64,000 nucleotides of DNA from NCBI GenBank assembly GCA_017529875.1, contig JAFXNC010000043.1:99936-163935 (forward strand), read 5' to 3'. Both the position numbers and the translations under genes were made by a program. Within the stretch, counting starts at the first letter, position 1; every line of letters begins with the position of its first letter. The notes under the pieces are model-generated. The model saw only the letters and a program-made list of their open reading frames with translations. It searched no databases and was not told the DNA's origin. This document shows positions 1 to 6,531 of the stretch, piece by piece. This DNA is from Ruminococcus sp. (lineage in GTDB: Bacteria; Bacillota; Clostridia; Oscillospirales; Ruminococcaceae).

Positions 1-366
1 GCCCAGGCGCTCCATGTTCTCGTCGGCAAGAGCTTTCTCCTGCTTGTTGTAGAAGGGTCGGAGCCCCGACCTTTTCAGGCAGCCGGAGCGCACGATCTCT
101 CTTACCGAGGCGGGGAAATCCCGCTGAACTACGGTCTGCTGGGGCAGATAGCCCACGCCCCCCGCGATATCCTCCCCCCGGACGATCTCGCCCTCCATGG
201 GGGTGATAAGTCCGAGCAGCGCCTTGACAAGGGTGCTTTTTCCCGAGCCGTTCTCGCCGAGGATACACAGGTAATCACCGCTTGAAACGGTGAAGTGCAG
301 CCCCTCGGTAACTGCCCGCCCCTCGTAGCCGAGGGTGACATTTTTGCATATCAGCTGCTCAGACAT
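1..366 (-). CDS. znuC: Zinc ABC transporter ATP-binding protein, 3' end outside window
   Basis: ATPase subunit of a ZnuABC/AdcABC-type metal importer, acting at the cytoplasmic face of the membrane. The visible N-terminal 122 residues start MSEQLICKNVTLGYEGRAV, carry a Walker A motif GENGSGKST near residue 40 and a Q-loop (LPQQ) near residue 78. The start is ATG at 366 with GGAGG five bases upstream. The gene follows znuA in the same direction after a 113-bp gap that holds a hairpin with a U-tract, so its expression may be lower than that of znuA. The signature motif, Walker B and the permease gene lie beyond the left edge. The metal is inferred from the zur-znuA context; manganese is the alternative. 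Confidence 0.88.
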   Translation of the reverse strand, partial: MSEQLICKNVTLGYEGRAVTEGLHFTVSSGDYLCILGENGSGKSTLVKALLGLITPMEGEIVRGEDIAGGVGYLPQQTVVQRDFPASVREIVRSGCLKRSGLRPFYNKQEKALADENMERLG

Positions 367-431
367 AATGACCTCCGTTTATCTTCTGTGATGTATCTTA
401 CCGCCGCCCGTTACAGCCTCGGTAAAGCACG

Positions 432-470
432 AAAAAGCATTACCCCCCGCACAGGCGGGGGAATGCTTTT
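432..470 (-). terminator. Intercistronic hairpin with U-tract between znuA and znuC
   Basis: A perfect AAAGCATT...AATGCTTT outer stem encloses a C-rich/G-rich inner stem; on the minus strand it ends in a short T-run. It lies between two genes of one operon, so it is probably a partial terminator or an RNA-stabilising stem that sets a high znuA to znuC ratio. It is symmetric enough to work in both directions. Confidence 0.55.
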
Positions 471-479
471 AACGCCTTC

Positions 480-1508
480 TTATTTTACGTGCTGTTTGAG
501 CACCTCAAGGTTCTTTTCCATCATGCTCAGATAGGTCTCGCCGTTGTTGATGCGGTCTGTGGTAACAGACTGTATCGAGTCGAGAACTGCTGTCTGCGCG
601 GACTTGGCCTTGCTGCTCTCGATTATGGTATTGGCGATCTTGCCGTCGCTGTTCTCAATTGTGTAAACCGTATCGGCGTTCAGCTCGTCCACCTTGCCCG
701 CTAAGAATGTGACAGTCTCGAAGCTTGCCTCGGTCTCGGCGGAGCAGCCTACGAATGCCGCATAGTAGTCAAAGCCGTAATCCTCCACGAAGTACCTGAA
801 GGGGAAACGGTCGCCGAAGATCAGCGTCTTGTTCTTAGCGCCGTCGGCAAGTGCCTTGAAATCGCCGTCCAGCTTGTCCAGCTTCTCGGAGTAAGCGGCG
901 AGATTATTCTTGTAGGAGTCAGCGTTGTCCTTATCGACAGCCGAAAGCTCCTCAGTCATCTTCTCACAGATGGTCTTGGCGTTGCGCACCGAGAGCCAAA
1001 CGTGCTCGTCGTACTCGGGAGCCTCGTCGTGGCCTTCGTGTTCTTCCTCTTCTTCCTCTTCGCCCTGCATACCCTCCTTGACCTCCTCGGTCTTGGCGGC
1101 TGAGCCTATGGCAGGCAGCAGAGCCACGCGGCGGATATCCTTGTTGGTGGCGTTAGCCAGAGCGTCCTCAGCCCATTCGTCGGACTCTCCGCCCACATAC
1201 ACGAACAGGTCGCAGGTGGATATTTTCAGTATATCGTCAGCGGTGGGCTGGAAGGAGTGCATATCCACGCCCTTGCCCAGCAGGTAGGTGATCTCAACGT
1301 TGTCGGTGCCCTTGGTCAGCTCTCTTGCCCAGTCATAGGCGGCAAAGGCGGTGCAGACGATCTGCTTCTTATCAGAGCTGCCTGCCGGGGATGCCGCAGA
1401 TACGGTAGAACCGTCAGCCGAGCTGCTGCTTGCATTTCCGCAGCTTGCCATACCCAGAGCCACAGCTCCGCAAAGAGCAGCCGCGATCATTTTTCTTAAA
1501 CTTATCAT
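480..1508 (-). CDS. znuA: Zinc-binding lipoprotein of ABC importer (ZnuA/AdcA family)
   Basis: Extracytoplasmic metal-binding component of the zinc importer. The 342-residue protein has a lipoprotein signal peptide with lipobox MASC (Cys near residue 23), the cluster A-I metal-binding fold, a conserved VDMHSFQPT segment (first His ligand) and a DEHVWLSV segment (second His ligand). Between them is a low-complexity acidic/His loop (a run of Glu followed by HEGHDE), typical of zinc-specific members and thought to scavenge metal. The usual third His is replaced in GDRFPFRYF, and CSAETEASFE follows; this variant is common in clostridial homologues as far as I recall. ATG at 1508 is preferred to an upstream in-frame codon because GGAGG lies nine bases before it. 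Part of the zur operon. Confidence 0.92.
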   Translation of the reverse strand: MISLRKMIAAALCGAVALGMASCGNASSSSADGSTVSAASPAGSSDKKQIVCTAFAAYDWARELTKGTDNVEITYLLGKGVDMHSFQPTADDILKISTCDLFVYVGGESDEWAEDALANATNKDIRRVALLPAIGSAAKTEEVKEGMQGEEEEEEEHEGHDEAPEYDEHVWLSVRNAKTICEKMTEELSAVDKDNADSYKNNLAAYSEKLDKLDGDFKALADGAKNKTLIFGDRFPFRYFVEDYGFDYYAAFVGCSAETEASFETVTFLAGKVDELNADTVYTIENSDGKIANTIIESSKAKSAQTAVLDSIQSVTTDRINNGETYLSMMEKNLEVLKQHVK

Positions 1509-1568
1509 AACAGTATACCTCCGTGATCTCAATAGTAAGCTTTTGTCCGTATCAGATAAGCTTACCCG

Positions 1569-1862
1569 TCAGCTCAGGAGCAGCACCCTGAGAGTGAAAA
1601 GAGTGTCGTTCCTTTCGGAGGCTCGTTCCTCTTTTATCCTTTCAAACGCGGCGAAGAACACCGCGATAACAGCCGCCGCCGAGGCACATACAGCGCCTGC
1701 GGTGAGCAGTCTCTCGCAGTTTTCCAGCTGCTCGCAGATGCGGCAGCCCTCGCCTTCACATTCATGGCAGCAGCAGACCGCCTCATAGGCAGCCGCCCCG
1801 AATATCAGCAGCGTGAATATCAGCACGAATGCTCCCGCCGCTATCCTCAGTCTCTTAGTCAC
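1569..1862 (-). CDS. Small Cys-rich two-helix membrane protein of the zinc operon
   Basis: A 97-residue protein of unknown function. It has two predicted membrane helices (about residues 8-28 and 53-73). The loop between them is dense in possible metal ligands: CCCHECEGEGCRICEQ holds six Cys and one His in 16 residues. It starts with GTG at 1862; the SD AAGGAG lies inside the 3' end of zur, so translation is probably coupled. Its place between zur and znuA suggests a role in zinc handling, such as a metallochaperone or a sensor loop, but this is inference from position and composition only. No known family recognised. Confidence 0.75.
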   Translation of the reverse strand: MTKRLRIAAGAFVLIFTLLIFGAAAYEAVCCCHECEGEGCRICEQLENCERLLTAGAVCASAAAVIAVFFAAFERIKEERASERNDTLFTLRVLLLS

Positions 1863-1868
1863 GGCGGT

Positions 1869-2282
1869 TCACTCCTTGCTCTGGCTGCATTTACCGCAGA
1901 CCCCGGTGAGCACCATGCCGGTATCGAGGGTAAAGCCCTCGTCCTCCAGGAGGCTCTCGGCGAGCTTTTCGGAGCTCTTGTGATCCATATGCAGCAATTC
2001 CCCGCAGACGCGGCATTTCATATGCAGGTGGTCGGCGCAGTCGGCATTATCGGTGAGCTGATAAACGAACTCTCTGCCGATGCCGTTGACGGTACGCTTA
2101 ACGCGCCCCTCGGCGACCAGCTCCTTGATAAGCCGGTAGGCGGTACTTTCGGAGGGAGCCTTGGGGCACTCGGGATCGTTTTTCATTTCTTCGACGATCT
2201 CGGAGACAGTAAGAGCGCGGGAGCAATTCTTTTCGAGGAATCTCATAAGCTGCTCATGGGCAGCGGTCTTATACTTAGCCAC
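1869..2282 (-). CDS. zur: Fur-family zinc uptake regulator
   Basis: A 137-residue Fur-family metalloregulator, predicted to repress this operon when zinc is plentiful. The N-terminal winged helix (about 1-80; STAYRLIKELVAEGRV is the recognition region) is followed by a dimerisation domain with the structural zinc site CRVCGELLHM and a C-terminal CGKC. The His ligands in DHLHMKC also fit. GTG at 2282 is chosen because GGAGG lies eight bases before it; a TTG 21 bases further upstream has no SD. It is first in the operon and sits just downstream of two Fur-type boxes, which suggests autoregulation. Zur rather than Fur or PerR is inferred from the linked znu genes. Confidence 0.87.
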   Translation of the reverse strand: MAKYKTAAHEQLMRFLEKNCSRALTVSEIVEEMKNDPECPKAPSESTAYRLIKELVAEGRVKRTVNGIGREFVYQLTDNADCADHLHMKCRVCGELLHMDHKSSEKLAESLLEDEGFTLDTGMVLTGVCGKCSQSKE

Positions 2283-2306
2283 GGCTTTGACCTCCTTCGA
2301 CAAATT

Positions 2307-2338
2307 TGAAAGTTACTCTCATTTGAAAGTAACTCTCA
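2307..2338. promoter_or_regulatory. Two tandem 7-1-7 Fur/Zur-type boxes
   Basis: Two near-identical 15-bp imperfect palindromes, TGAAAGTTACTCTCA at 2307-2321 and TGAAAGTAACTCTCA at 2324-2338, lie 17 bp apart. Each has the 7-1-7 geometry of Fur-family boxes, with six of seven half-site positions symmetric. They begin just downstream of the zur-operon -10 element, so bound Zur would block transcription. Confidence 0.75.
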
Positions 2339-2345
2339 ATTTTGC

Positions 2346-2374
2346 ATTATAGCACAGCGGGGACAGGAAGTCAA
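2346..2374 (-). promoter_or_regulatory. Sigma-A type promoter of the zur-znu operon
   Basis: On the minus strand, TTGACT (2374-2369) and a perfect TATAAT (2351-2346) are separated by 17 bp. The predicted start is just upstream of or within the Zur boxes. Confidence 0.85.
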
Positions 2375-2435
2375 CAGGGGGAGGGAATGTTTTCACTTTG
2401 TTAATAATTGTTGGTTTTGGGGGCTGCGTACTATT

Positions 2436-2611
2436 CTAAATGGGGGGCAGAGCCCCCAGTTTCTTGCGAGCACAGACGAGCAAGAAACTTCCCCCGGCTC
2501 GTCGGGGCTCGACCTTTGGGGCGGCGTTCACTCCGGTTATCTAAATGGGGGCTGCCGCCCCCATACCCCCGGCTTCGTCGGGGCTCGTCCTTTGGGGCGG
2601 CGTTCACTCCG
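2436..2611. repeat. Two diverged GC-rich direct repeat units in the spoIIID upstream gap
   Basis: The 483-bp gap between zur and spoIIID has two copies of a GC-rich unit, about 2436-2536 and 2541-2611. Each starts with TAAATGGGGG followed by a short palindrome (GGGGGC...GCCCCC) and ends with GGGGCGGCGTTCACTCCG. The first copy carries an extra inverted repeat, TTTCTTGC...GCAAGAAA. ORFs across it are low-complexity shadows and I see no gene. It is probably a degenerate intergenic repeat family. Confidence 0.6.
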
Positions 2612-2765
2612 TTCCCTTTGGTCGCTACGCTCCCGCCGGTCTCTCCGTTCACTCTGCCCCAAAAGCCCCTCCTCGCCGTTGCTATCCACCAATACCCCTC
2701 GCCTGTTCTATTTCCCCCTGCCGTCACATATACTCTAATACAAATAAGCATTGGAGTTGAGACAG

Positions 2766-3041
2766 ATGACAGAGACAGAGAAGGAACGTGCCGTTATGCT
2801 TGGGGAGTATGCCGTCAGAAACAAGGCTACCGTCCGGGCTGCGGCTAAGCATTTCGGGATCAGTAAATCAACTGTCCACAAAGATCTCACGGAACGGCTC
2901 CCCAAGACCGCACCCGCCCTCTTTTTGCAGGTGCGGGAGCTGCTGGAGCTCAACAAAAGAGAACGTCATATCCGGGGAGGCCTCGCCACCAAGCACAAAT
3001 ACGAGCTCTCCCGCAGGAACGATAAACCCCGGGAGCCCTGA
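2766..3041 (+). CDS. spoIIID: Sporulation transcriptional regulator SpoIIID
   Basis: A 91-residue DNA-binding protein that in Bacillus switches the mother cell from the SigE to the SigK programme and activates sigK and its recombinase gene. The family core is present: KERAVMLGEYAVRNKATVRAAAKHFG, then the HTH GISKSTVHKDLTERLP (about residues 32-47) and the basic C-terminal helix RHIRGGLATKHKYE that makes minor-groove contacts. ATG at 2766 is preferred to the upstream TTG because GGAG lies nine bases before it. The gene looks intact, which indicates the organism sporulates or did so recently. It is functionally linked to the split sigK at 50.9 kb. A strong terminator follows. Confidence 0.95.
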   Translation: MTETEKERAVMLGEYAVRNKATVRAAAKHFGISKSTVHKDLTERLPKTAPALFLQVRELLELNKRERHIRGGLATKHKYELSRRNDKPREP

Positions 3042-3051
3042 CGCCCCCGGA

Positions 3052-3094
3052 CAAAAGGAGCCCGGCACCGCTCTTGGCTGTGCCGGGCTTTTGT
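3052..3094 (+). terminator. Rho-independent terminator of spoIIID
   Basis: A 10-bp GC stem AGCCCGGCAC / GTGCCGGGCT flanked by A-rich and T-rich tracts (CAAAAGG...CTTTTG). It is symmetric and could also stop the converging minus-strand gene. Confidence 0.85.
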
Positions 3095-3114
3095 CAGGGC
3101 TCGCGCCCATGTTA

Positions 3115-3843
3115 TCAGATAGAAAACAGCGAATCGGATTTCTTTTCCTTCTTGCGCTTTTTGCGGTTCTCGCGGATCTGCTCGAGAGGGTCGCCGAACA
3201 TTTCCTTGGCCTTCTCGTGGTCGAGGGTCTTGGGCTGCTCTTCGGGAACAGACATCAGAGAGGTCATCTGCGAGAAAAGCTGCTTCTGCTCGAATACGCC
3301 CACAGCGTCCTCACAGGTCTCAGCCTCGCCGTTCTCAACGATCTCCACGATCTGGTCGATGTTGTCCATATAGTCCAGGGACATGAAGTCGATCCTCTTC
3401 TGGAGAGCCTTGTAGTAATCGTCACGCTGGCGGACAAGCTGCTGGTCTCTGGTCTCCAGCACCTCGATCTGCTCCTTGATGCCGTTGTTTACGTCGCGCT
3501 GGTTCTCGATAGCCTCGGAAAGGCGGTATCTCTGTACAGCCACGCCGATAGCGGCACCGGCTCCCGCGCCCACCGCAACGGTGATAAGTCCCGCGATCCA
3601 CGAACCGGATGCGAGCCATACTATCAGACCGATAGCAAGACCTACTGCACCGCCCACAACGATGGCATGAATGACCTTGCTCTTGAAATCGAATTCCTTC
3701 TCGACATCGTACTGATTGCGGATATAGCTTTTCAGATATTCTTTATTCTGCTGATTGACGTTTACGGCTTCCTCGAACTGGTAGTACCGCTCAATAAAAG
3801 CCTTCGCCTGCTTGACACGTTCAAGCTCAGTCATTTCGGCCAT
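3115..3843 (-). CDS. Coiled-coil membrane protein with glycine-zipper hairpin, unknown function
   Basis: A 242-residue protein I do not recognise. An N-terminal charged helical region (1-50) is followed by two closely spaced membrane helices (about 58-80 and 84-103) rich in Gly and Ala (AVGAGAGAAIGVAV, glycine-zipper style). A long coiled coil (about 108-190; EAIENQRDVNNGIKEQIEVL) leads into a very basic C-terminus (RKKRKKEKK). Start ATG at 3843 with a purine-rich GGGG upstream. It has no operon partners. A role in membrane shaping or scaffolding is possible but only guessed from the topology. Confidence 0.7.
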   Translation of the reverse strand: MAEMTELERVKQAKAFIERYYQFEEAVNVNQQNKEYLKSYIRNQYDVEKEFDFKSKVIHAIVVGGAVGLAIGLIVWLASGSWIAGLITVAVGAGAGAAIGVAVQRYRLSEAIENQRDVNNGIKEQIEVLETRDQQLVRQRDDYYKALQKRIDFMSLDYMDNIDQIVEIVENGEAETCEDAVGVFEQKQLFSQMTSLMSVPEEQPKTLDHEKAKEMFGDPLEQIRENRKKRKKEKKSDSLFSI

Positions 3844-4129
3844 TCATCTCTACCCCTTGAAATATAATAATTGTTAAAAAACTAAATGAACTATCAGTTT
3901 TTAGTATATCACAAAGCTATTTGAATGTCAATCTTTTTTTCAACAATTAATATATTAATTTTACACATCGGGTGAACAGTTTATCAAAAATGTAATATGC
4001 GCTCCCCGCCCGGAGACAAAAAGCTGTCAGGGAACCGCCCCCGTCGTCCGGGAGATTGTATGAAATGCGCGCAGCCGCCGCCAAGGGGGAAAAGCAAATT
4101 GTTTAAAGCGCCAAAATTTGAGTTTTTAC

Positions 4130-4158
4130 TTGCGAAATGCGGCAGCCGGTATTATAAT
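4130..4158 (+). promoter_or_regulatory. Promoter of the CPA2 antiporter
   Basis: TTGCGA (4130-4135), a 17-bp spacer and TATAAT (4153-4158). It is the only clear signal in the 365-bp gap 3844-4208; the rest is AT-rich DNA next to the minus-strand gene and a GC-rich stretch (4000-4090) with no recognisable feature. Confidence 0.75.
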
Positions 4159-4208
4159 AGTATTGGCCGTCAGGCTGACTTATATATTCTGAAAGAAGTG
4201 CTGCCGTT

Positions 4209-5420
4209 TTGGATAAGATCGGATTTTTCCGGGATCTTGCTATCATATTTCTGTGCGCGAAGATAATGGGACTTGCCGCCCAGAAGCTCAAAGCCCCCCA
4301 GGTGGTGGGCGAGATCGTGGCGGGTCTGCTCATAGGCCCCTCCATTTTCGGCTTTGTGGAGCAGTCGGAGTTTCTTTCCATGATGGCTCAGATAGGCGTG
4401 GTGCTGCTGATGTTCAGCGCCGGCATCGAGACCAATATGCGCGACCTGTTAAAGACCGGCCCCAAGGCTCTCGCCATTGCCTGCGTGGGCGTGCTGGTGC
4501 CCCTCGGAGGCGGTACGCTGCTTTACGGAGCCTTCTACGGCTTCGGTGACTTCGGCAGCGAGAAGTTCCTCTCGGCGGTGTTCATCGGCACTATCATGAC
4601 CGCGACTTCCGTGGGCATCACGGTGCAGGCCCTTAAAGAGCTGGGCAGGCTCAAAGGCCACATCGGCACCCTCATAACCAGCGCCGCCATAATCGACGAC
4701 GTCATCGGTATAATCGTGCTCACTTTCGTCATCGGCTTCAAGAACCCCGAGAGCCACCCCATGGACGTGGTGCTGCATACCGGACTGTTCATACTGTTCT
4801 CGGTGGGCGTGGGCGTGGTCTGCTACTATATATTCAAGTTCATCGACAAGCGTTACCCCCACCAGCGCCGCGTACCCATACTGGGACTTGCGCTGTGTAT
4901 GTTCCTGGCCTATGCCGCCGAGGAATACTTCGGCATCGCCGACATCACCGGCGCTTACGTGGCGGGACTTATCCTCTGCTCGCTCCATGACTCCAACTAC
5001 ATCGCCCGCAAGATCGACATCAACTCCTACATGATGTTCGGCCCCGTGTTCTTTGCAAGTATCGGCATCAAGACCCAGTTCGACGGCTTCACCCCGGAGC
5101 TGCTGCTGTTCTCGCTGTGCTTCGTGGCGGTGGCGATGCTCACCAAGGTCATCGGCTGCGGCCTGACCGCCCGCCTCATGAAGTACAATATGCGCGACAG
5201 CCTCAAGGTCGGCGTAGGCATGATGACAAGAGGCGAGGTGGCGCTGATAGTTTCCCAGAAGGGCCTTTCTGTCGGCATGATGGACGCGAAGTACTTCACC
5301 TCGGTGATCCTGCTGATAATCGTATCCTCCATCTTGACCCCCATAATCCTCAAGCTGCTCTACCGCGGAGAGCCGGAGGAAACAGAGCCGGAAGTCCCCG
5401 CAGAGGCTCAGACAACATAA
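4209..5420 (+). CDS. CPA2-family cation/proton antiporter (Na+/H+ exchanger domain)
   Basis: A 403-residue polytopic membrane protein of the monovalent cation:proton antiporter-2 family (Na_H_Exchanger domain), predicted to exchange Na+ or K+ for H+. About 11-12 hydrophobic segments cover nearly the whole length. Family features include the N-terminal LKAPQVVGEIVAGLLIGPS, the discontinuous-helix region ITSAAIIDDVIGIIVL with the conserved Asp pair, and MMTRGEVALIVSQKG near residue 340. It lacks the C-terminal TrkA-N domain of KefB/KefC, so it is the short form. The start is TTG at 4209 (frame starts MDKIGFFRDL) about 50 bp after the promoter; the SD (AAGAAGTG) is weak. It is transcribed alone and followed by a composite hairpin repeat. 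Confidence 0.88.
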   Translation: MDKIGFFRDLAIIFLCAKIMGLAAQKLKAPQVVGEIVAGLLIGPSIFGFVEQSEFLSMMAQIGVVLLMFSAGIETNMRDLLKTGPKALAIACVGVLVPLGGGTLLYGAFYGFGDFGSEKFLSAVFIGTIMTATSVGITVQALKELGRLKGHIGTLITSAAIIDDVIGIIVLTFVIGFKNPESHPMDVVLHTGLFILFSVGVGVVCYYIFKFIDKRYPHQRRVPILGLALCMFLAYAAEEYFGIADITGAYVAGLILCSLHDSNYIARKIDINSYMMFGPVFFASIGIKTQFDGFTPELLLFSLCFVAVAMLTKVIGCGLTARLMKYNMRDSLKVGVGMMTRGEVALIVSQKGLSVGMMDAKYFTSVILLIIVSSILTPIILKLLYRGEPEETEPEVPAEAQTT

Positions 5421-5450
5421 AAACCAGGGCGCCGGGAAACGCGCCGCCGC

Positions 5451-5607
5451 TAATAAAATAAAGAATAAAGAATAAAAAGAAAGAATAAAGAATAAAAAAG
5501 GTATCGCCTCCGGCGATGATTTCAAAAATCGTCCGCAAAGCGGACTCCGGAGAGCTTTAGCTCTCTTTTATTCTTTATTCTTTATTATTATTCTTTCTTC
5601 TTTATTA
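5451..5607. repeat. Composite hairpin repeat, copy 1
   Basis: AT-rich arms made of AATAAAGAATAA-type repeats on the left and the complementary TTATTCTTTATT-type on the right enclose three small palindromes in this order: ATCGCCTCCGGCGAT, GTCCGCAAAGCGGAC and AGAGAGC..GCTCTCT (written here AGAGCTTTAGCTCT). The whole can fold into a long stem with a multi-hairpin head. The same structure recurs at 14061, 16540 and 33487. It lies directly after the antiporter stop codon and may serve as its terminator. Confidence 0.85.
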
Positions 5608-5617
5608 TAGCAGAGCA

Positions 5618-5649
5618 GGCACTTCTGTCACAAAACTGACAGAAGTGCC
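5618..5649. terminator. Perfect 13-bp hairpin
   Basis: GGCACTTCTGTCA and its exact complement TGACAGAAGTGCC around a 6-nt loop. There is no clean T-tract on the plus strand; on the minus strand the following bases are AT-rich. It probably terminates the minus-strand small RNA or the plus-strand antiporter transcript. Confidence 0.5.
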
Positions 5650-5711
5650 TTGACTAATACTTCTTTGTCGCGCCTGCGCTTTTCCGGCATTCGGTCGGAT
5701 CCGAAGACCCT

Positions 5712-5884
5712 AAATAAAAAGACCGCCTTGCCGTCGTATGGCGAAATAAAACCCGCAATTAAGCAGGTGGGTGTCCCCCCATGGGTTCGCGCTCCCTTCG
5801 TCCGTAGCCCGAAGCAGCCGAAGCGGTCCGGGTCGGGAGGTCTGCAGTCCGCTTCCGGAGACAGGACTCCCTATAAAGTGATGT
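5712..5884 (-). ncRNA. ssrS: Candidate 6S RNA
   Basis: A ~170-nt minus-strand transcript with no ORF. An extended -10 (TGGTATAAT, 5898-5890) lies upstream, and a CGCC...GGCG stem with a T-rich tail lies near 5712. The sequence can form the 6S-type rod: a closing stem TGTCTCC / GGGGACA, an internal bubble, then CTCCC / GGGAG and a GC-rich apical arm (CCCGG...TTCGGG). The GGGGACACCCACCT segment resembles the 3' strand of known 6S RNAs. 6S RNA binds RNA polymerase holoenzyme in stationary phase. The assignment rests on partial manual folding and motif memory. Another structured small RNA is possible. Confidence 0.5.
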
Positions 5885-6022
5885 GGGATATTATACCATA
5901 CTTGCTCGCACAAGGCAGTGATTTTTCTTTGATATTATTATAGCACAAAAATGTTGAAAATACAATAGGTAAATATGTGCAATTTATAGAGACCAAAATT
6001 GTACAGATTAACTATTATCAGG

Positions 6023-6343
6023 TTACTGGGGGTCTTCCTCCTCGTCCTCGTCGCCGATATCGTACATTTCCTCCAGGCGCTTGATGAAGATCTCGCCCAC
6101 GCGGTCGTACTCCTCCTCGTTCTCGTCGAAGGAGACCATCATCTCCTCGTCGCCCTCGAATACGGATTTAAGGATAACGACCTCGCCGTCAGACTCCAGC
6201 ATCTTCTCGGGATCGTCATAGTAGGGTGTGAGCGCGAAGTACTTCTCGCCGTCCAGCTCCATAACGTCCAACAGCTCGAACACCTGCTCCTTGCCGTCTT
6301 CATCCTCCAGTGTGTAAAGATCGGGTGTGTTTTCATTCATCAT
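6023..6343 (-). CDS. DUF1292 family protein
   Basis: A 106-residue, strongly acidic cytoplasmic protein matching the DUF1292 family (YrzB-like), common in Firmicutes and of unknown function. The core YTLEDEDGKEQVFELLDVMELDGEKYFAL and VVILK are typical, followed by a Glu/Asp-rich tail. Start ATG at 6343 with GGAGG eight bases upstream. In other Firmicutes it sits with the yrrK/alaS genes, but here it stands alone and is divergent from the large ncRNA gene. Confidence 0.88.
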   Translation of the reverse strand: MMNENTPDLYTLEDEDGKEQVFELLDVMELDGEKYFALTPYYDDPEKMLESDGEVVILKSVFEGDEEMMVSFDENEEEYDRVGEIFIKRLEEMYDIGDEDEEEDPQ

Positions 6344-6408
6344 AGCTCATACCTCCTGATGTCCCTCAAAAACTAATGCGGCCTTCAAACGAGCGCCGCA
6401 ACACTATT

Positions 6409-6437
6409 ATTATAACACTCTTTATATTAAAAGTCAA
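6409..6437 (-). promoter_or_regulatory. Promoter of the DUF1292 gene
   Basis: Minus strand TTGACT (6437-6432), 17-bp spacer, TATAAT (6414-6409). Confidence 0.8.
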
Positions 6438-6496
6438 GCGGTAAATTCTGAAAGAAATATTAAATAAAATAATTTCGATTTTTTTGAAAAAACCTA

Positions 6497-6525
6497 TTGA
6501 CAATGACCAAAAAGTGTGGTATAGT
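6497..6525 (+). promoter_or_regulatory. Strong promoter of the ~990-nt RNA
   Basis: TTGACA (6497-6502), 17-bp spacer, TATAGT (6520-6525), with an extended -10 TGTGG before it. Close to consensus, as for an abundant RNA. Confidence 0.88.
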
Positions 6526-6531
6526 ATATTC

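Noticed and set aside
2408..2848. Open frames across the GC-rich gap before spoIIID
   Set aside because: They follow the repeat units and low-complexity Pro/Arg runs, have no credible SD and overlap spoIIID out of frame.
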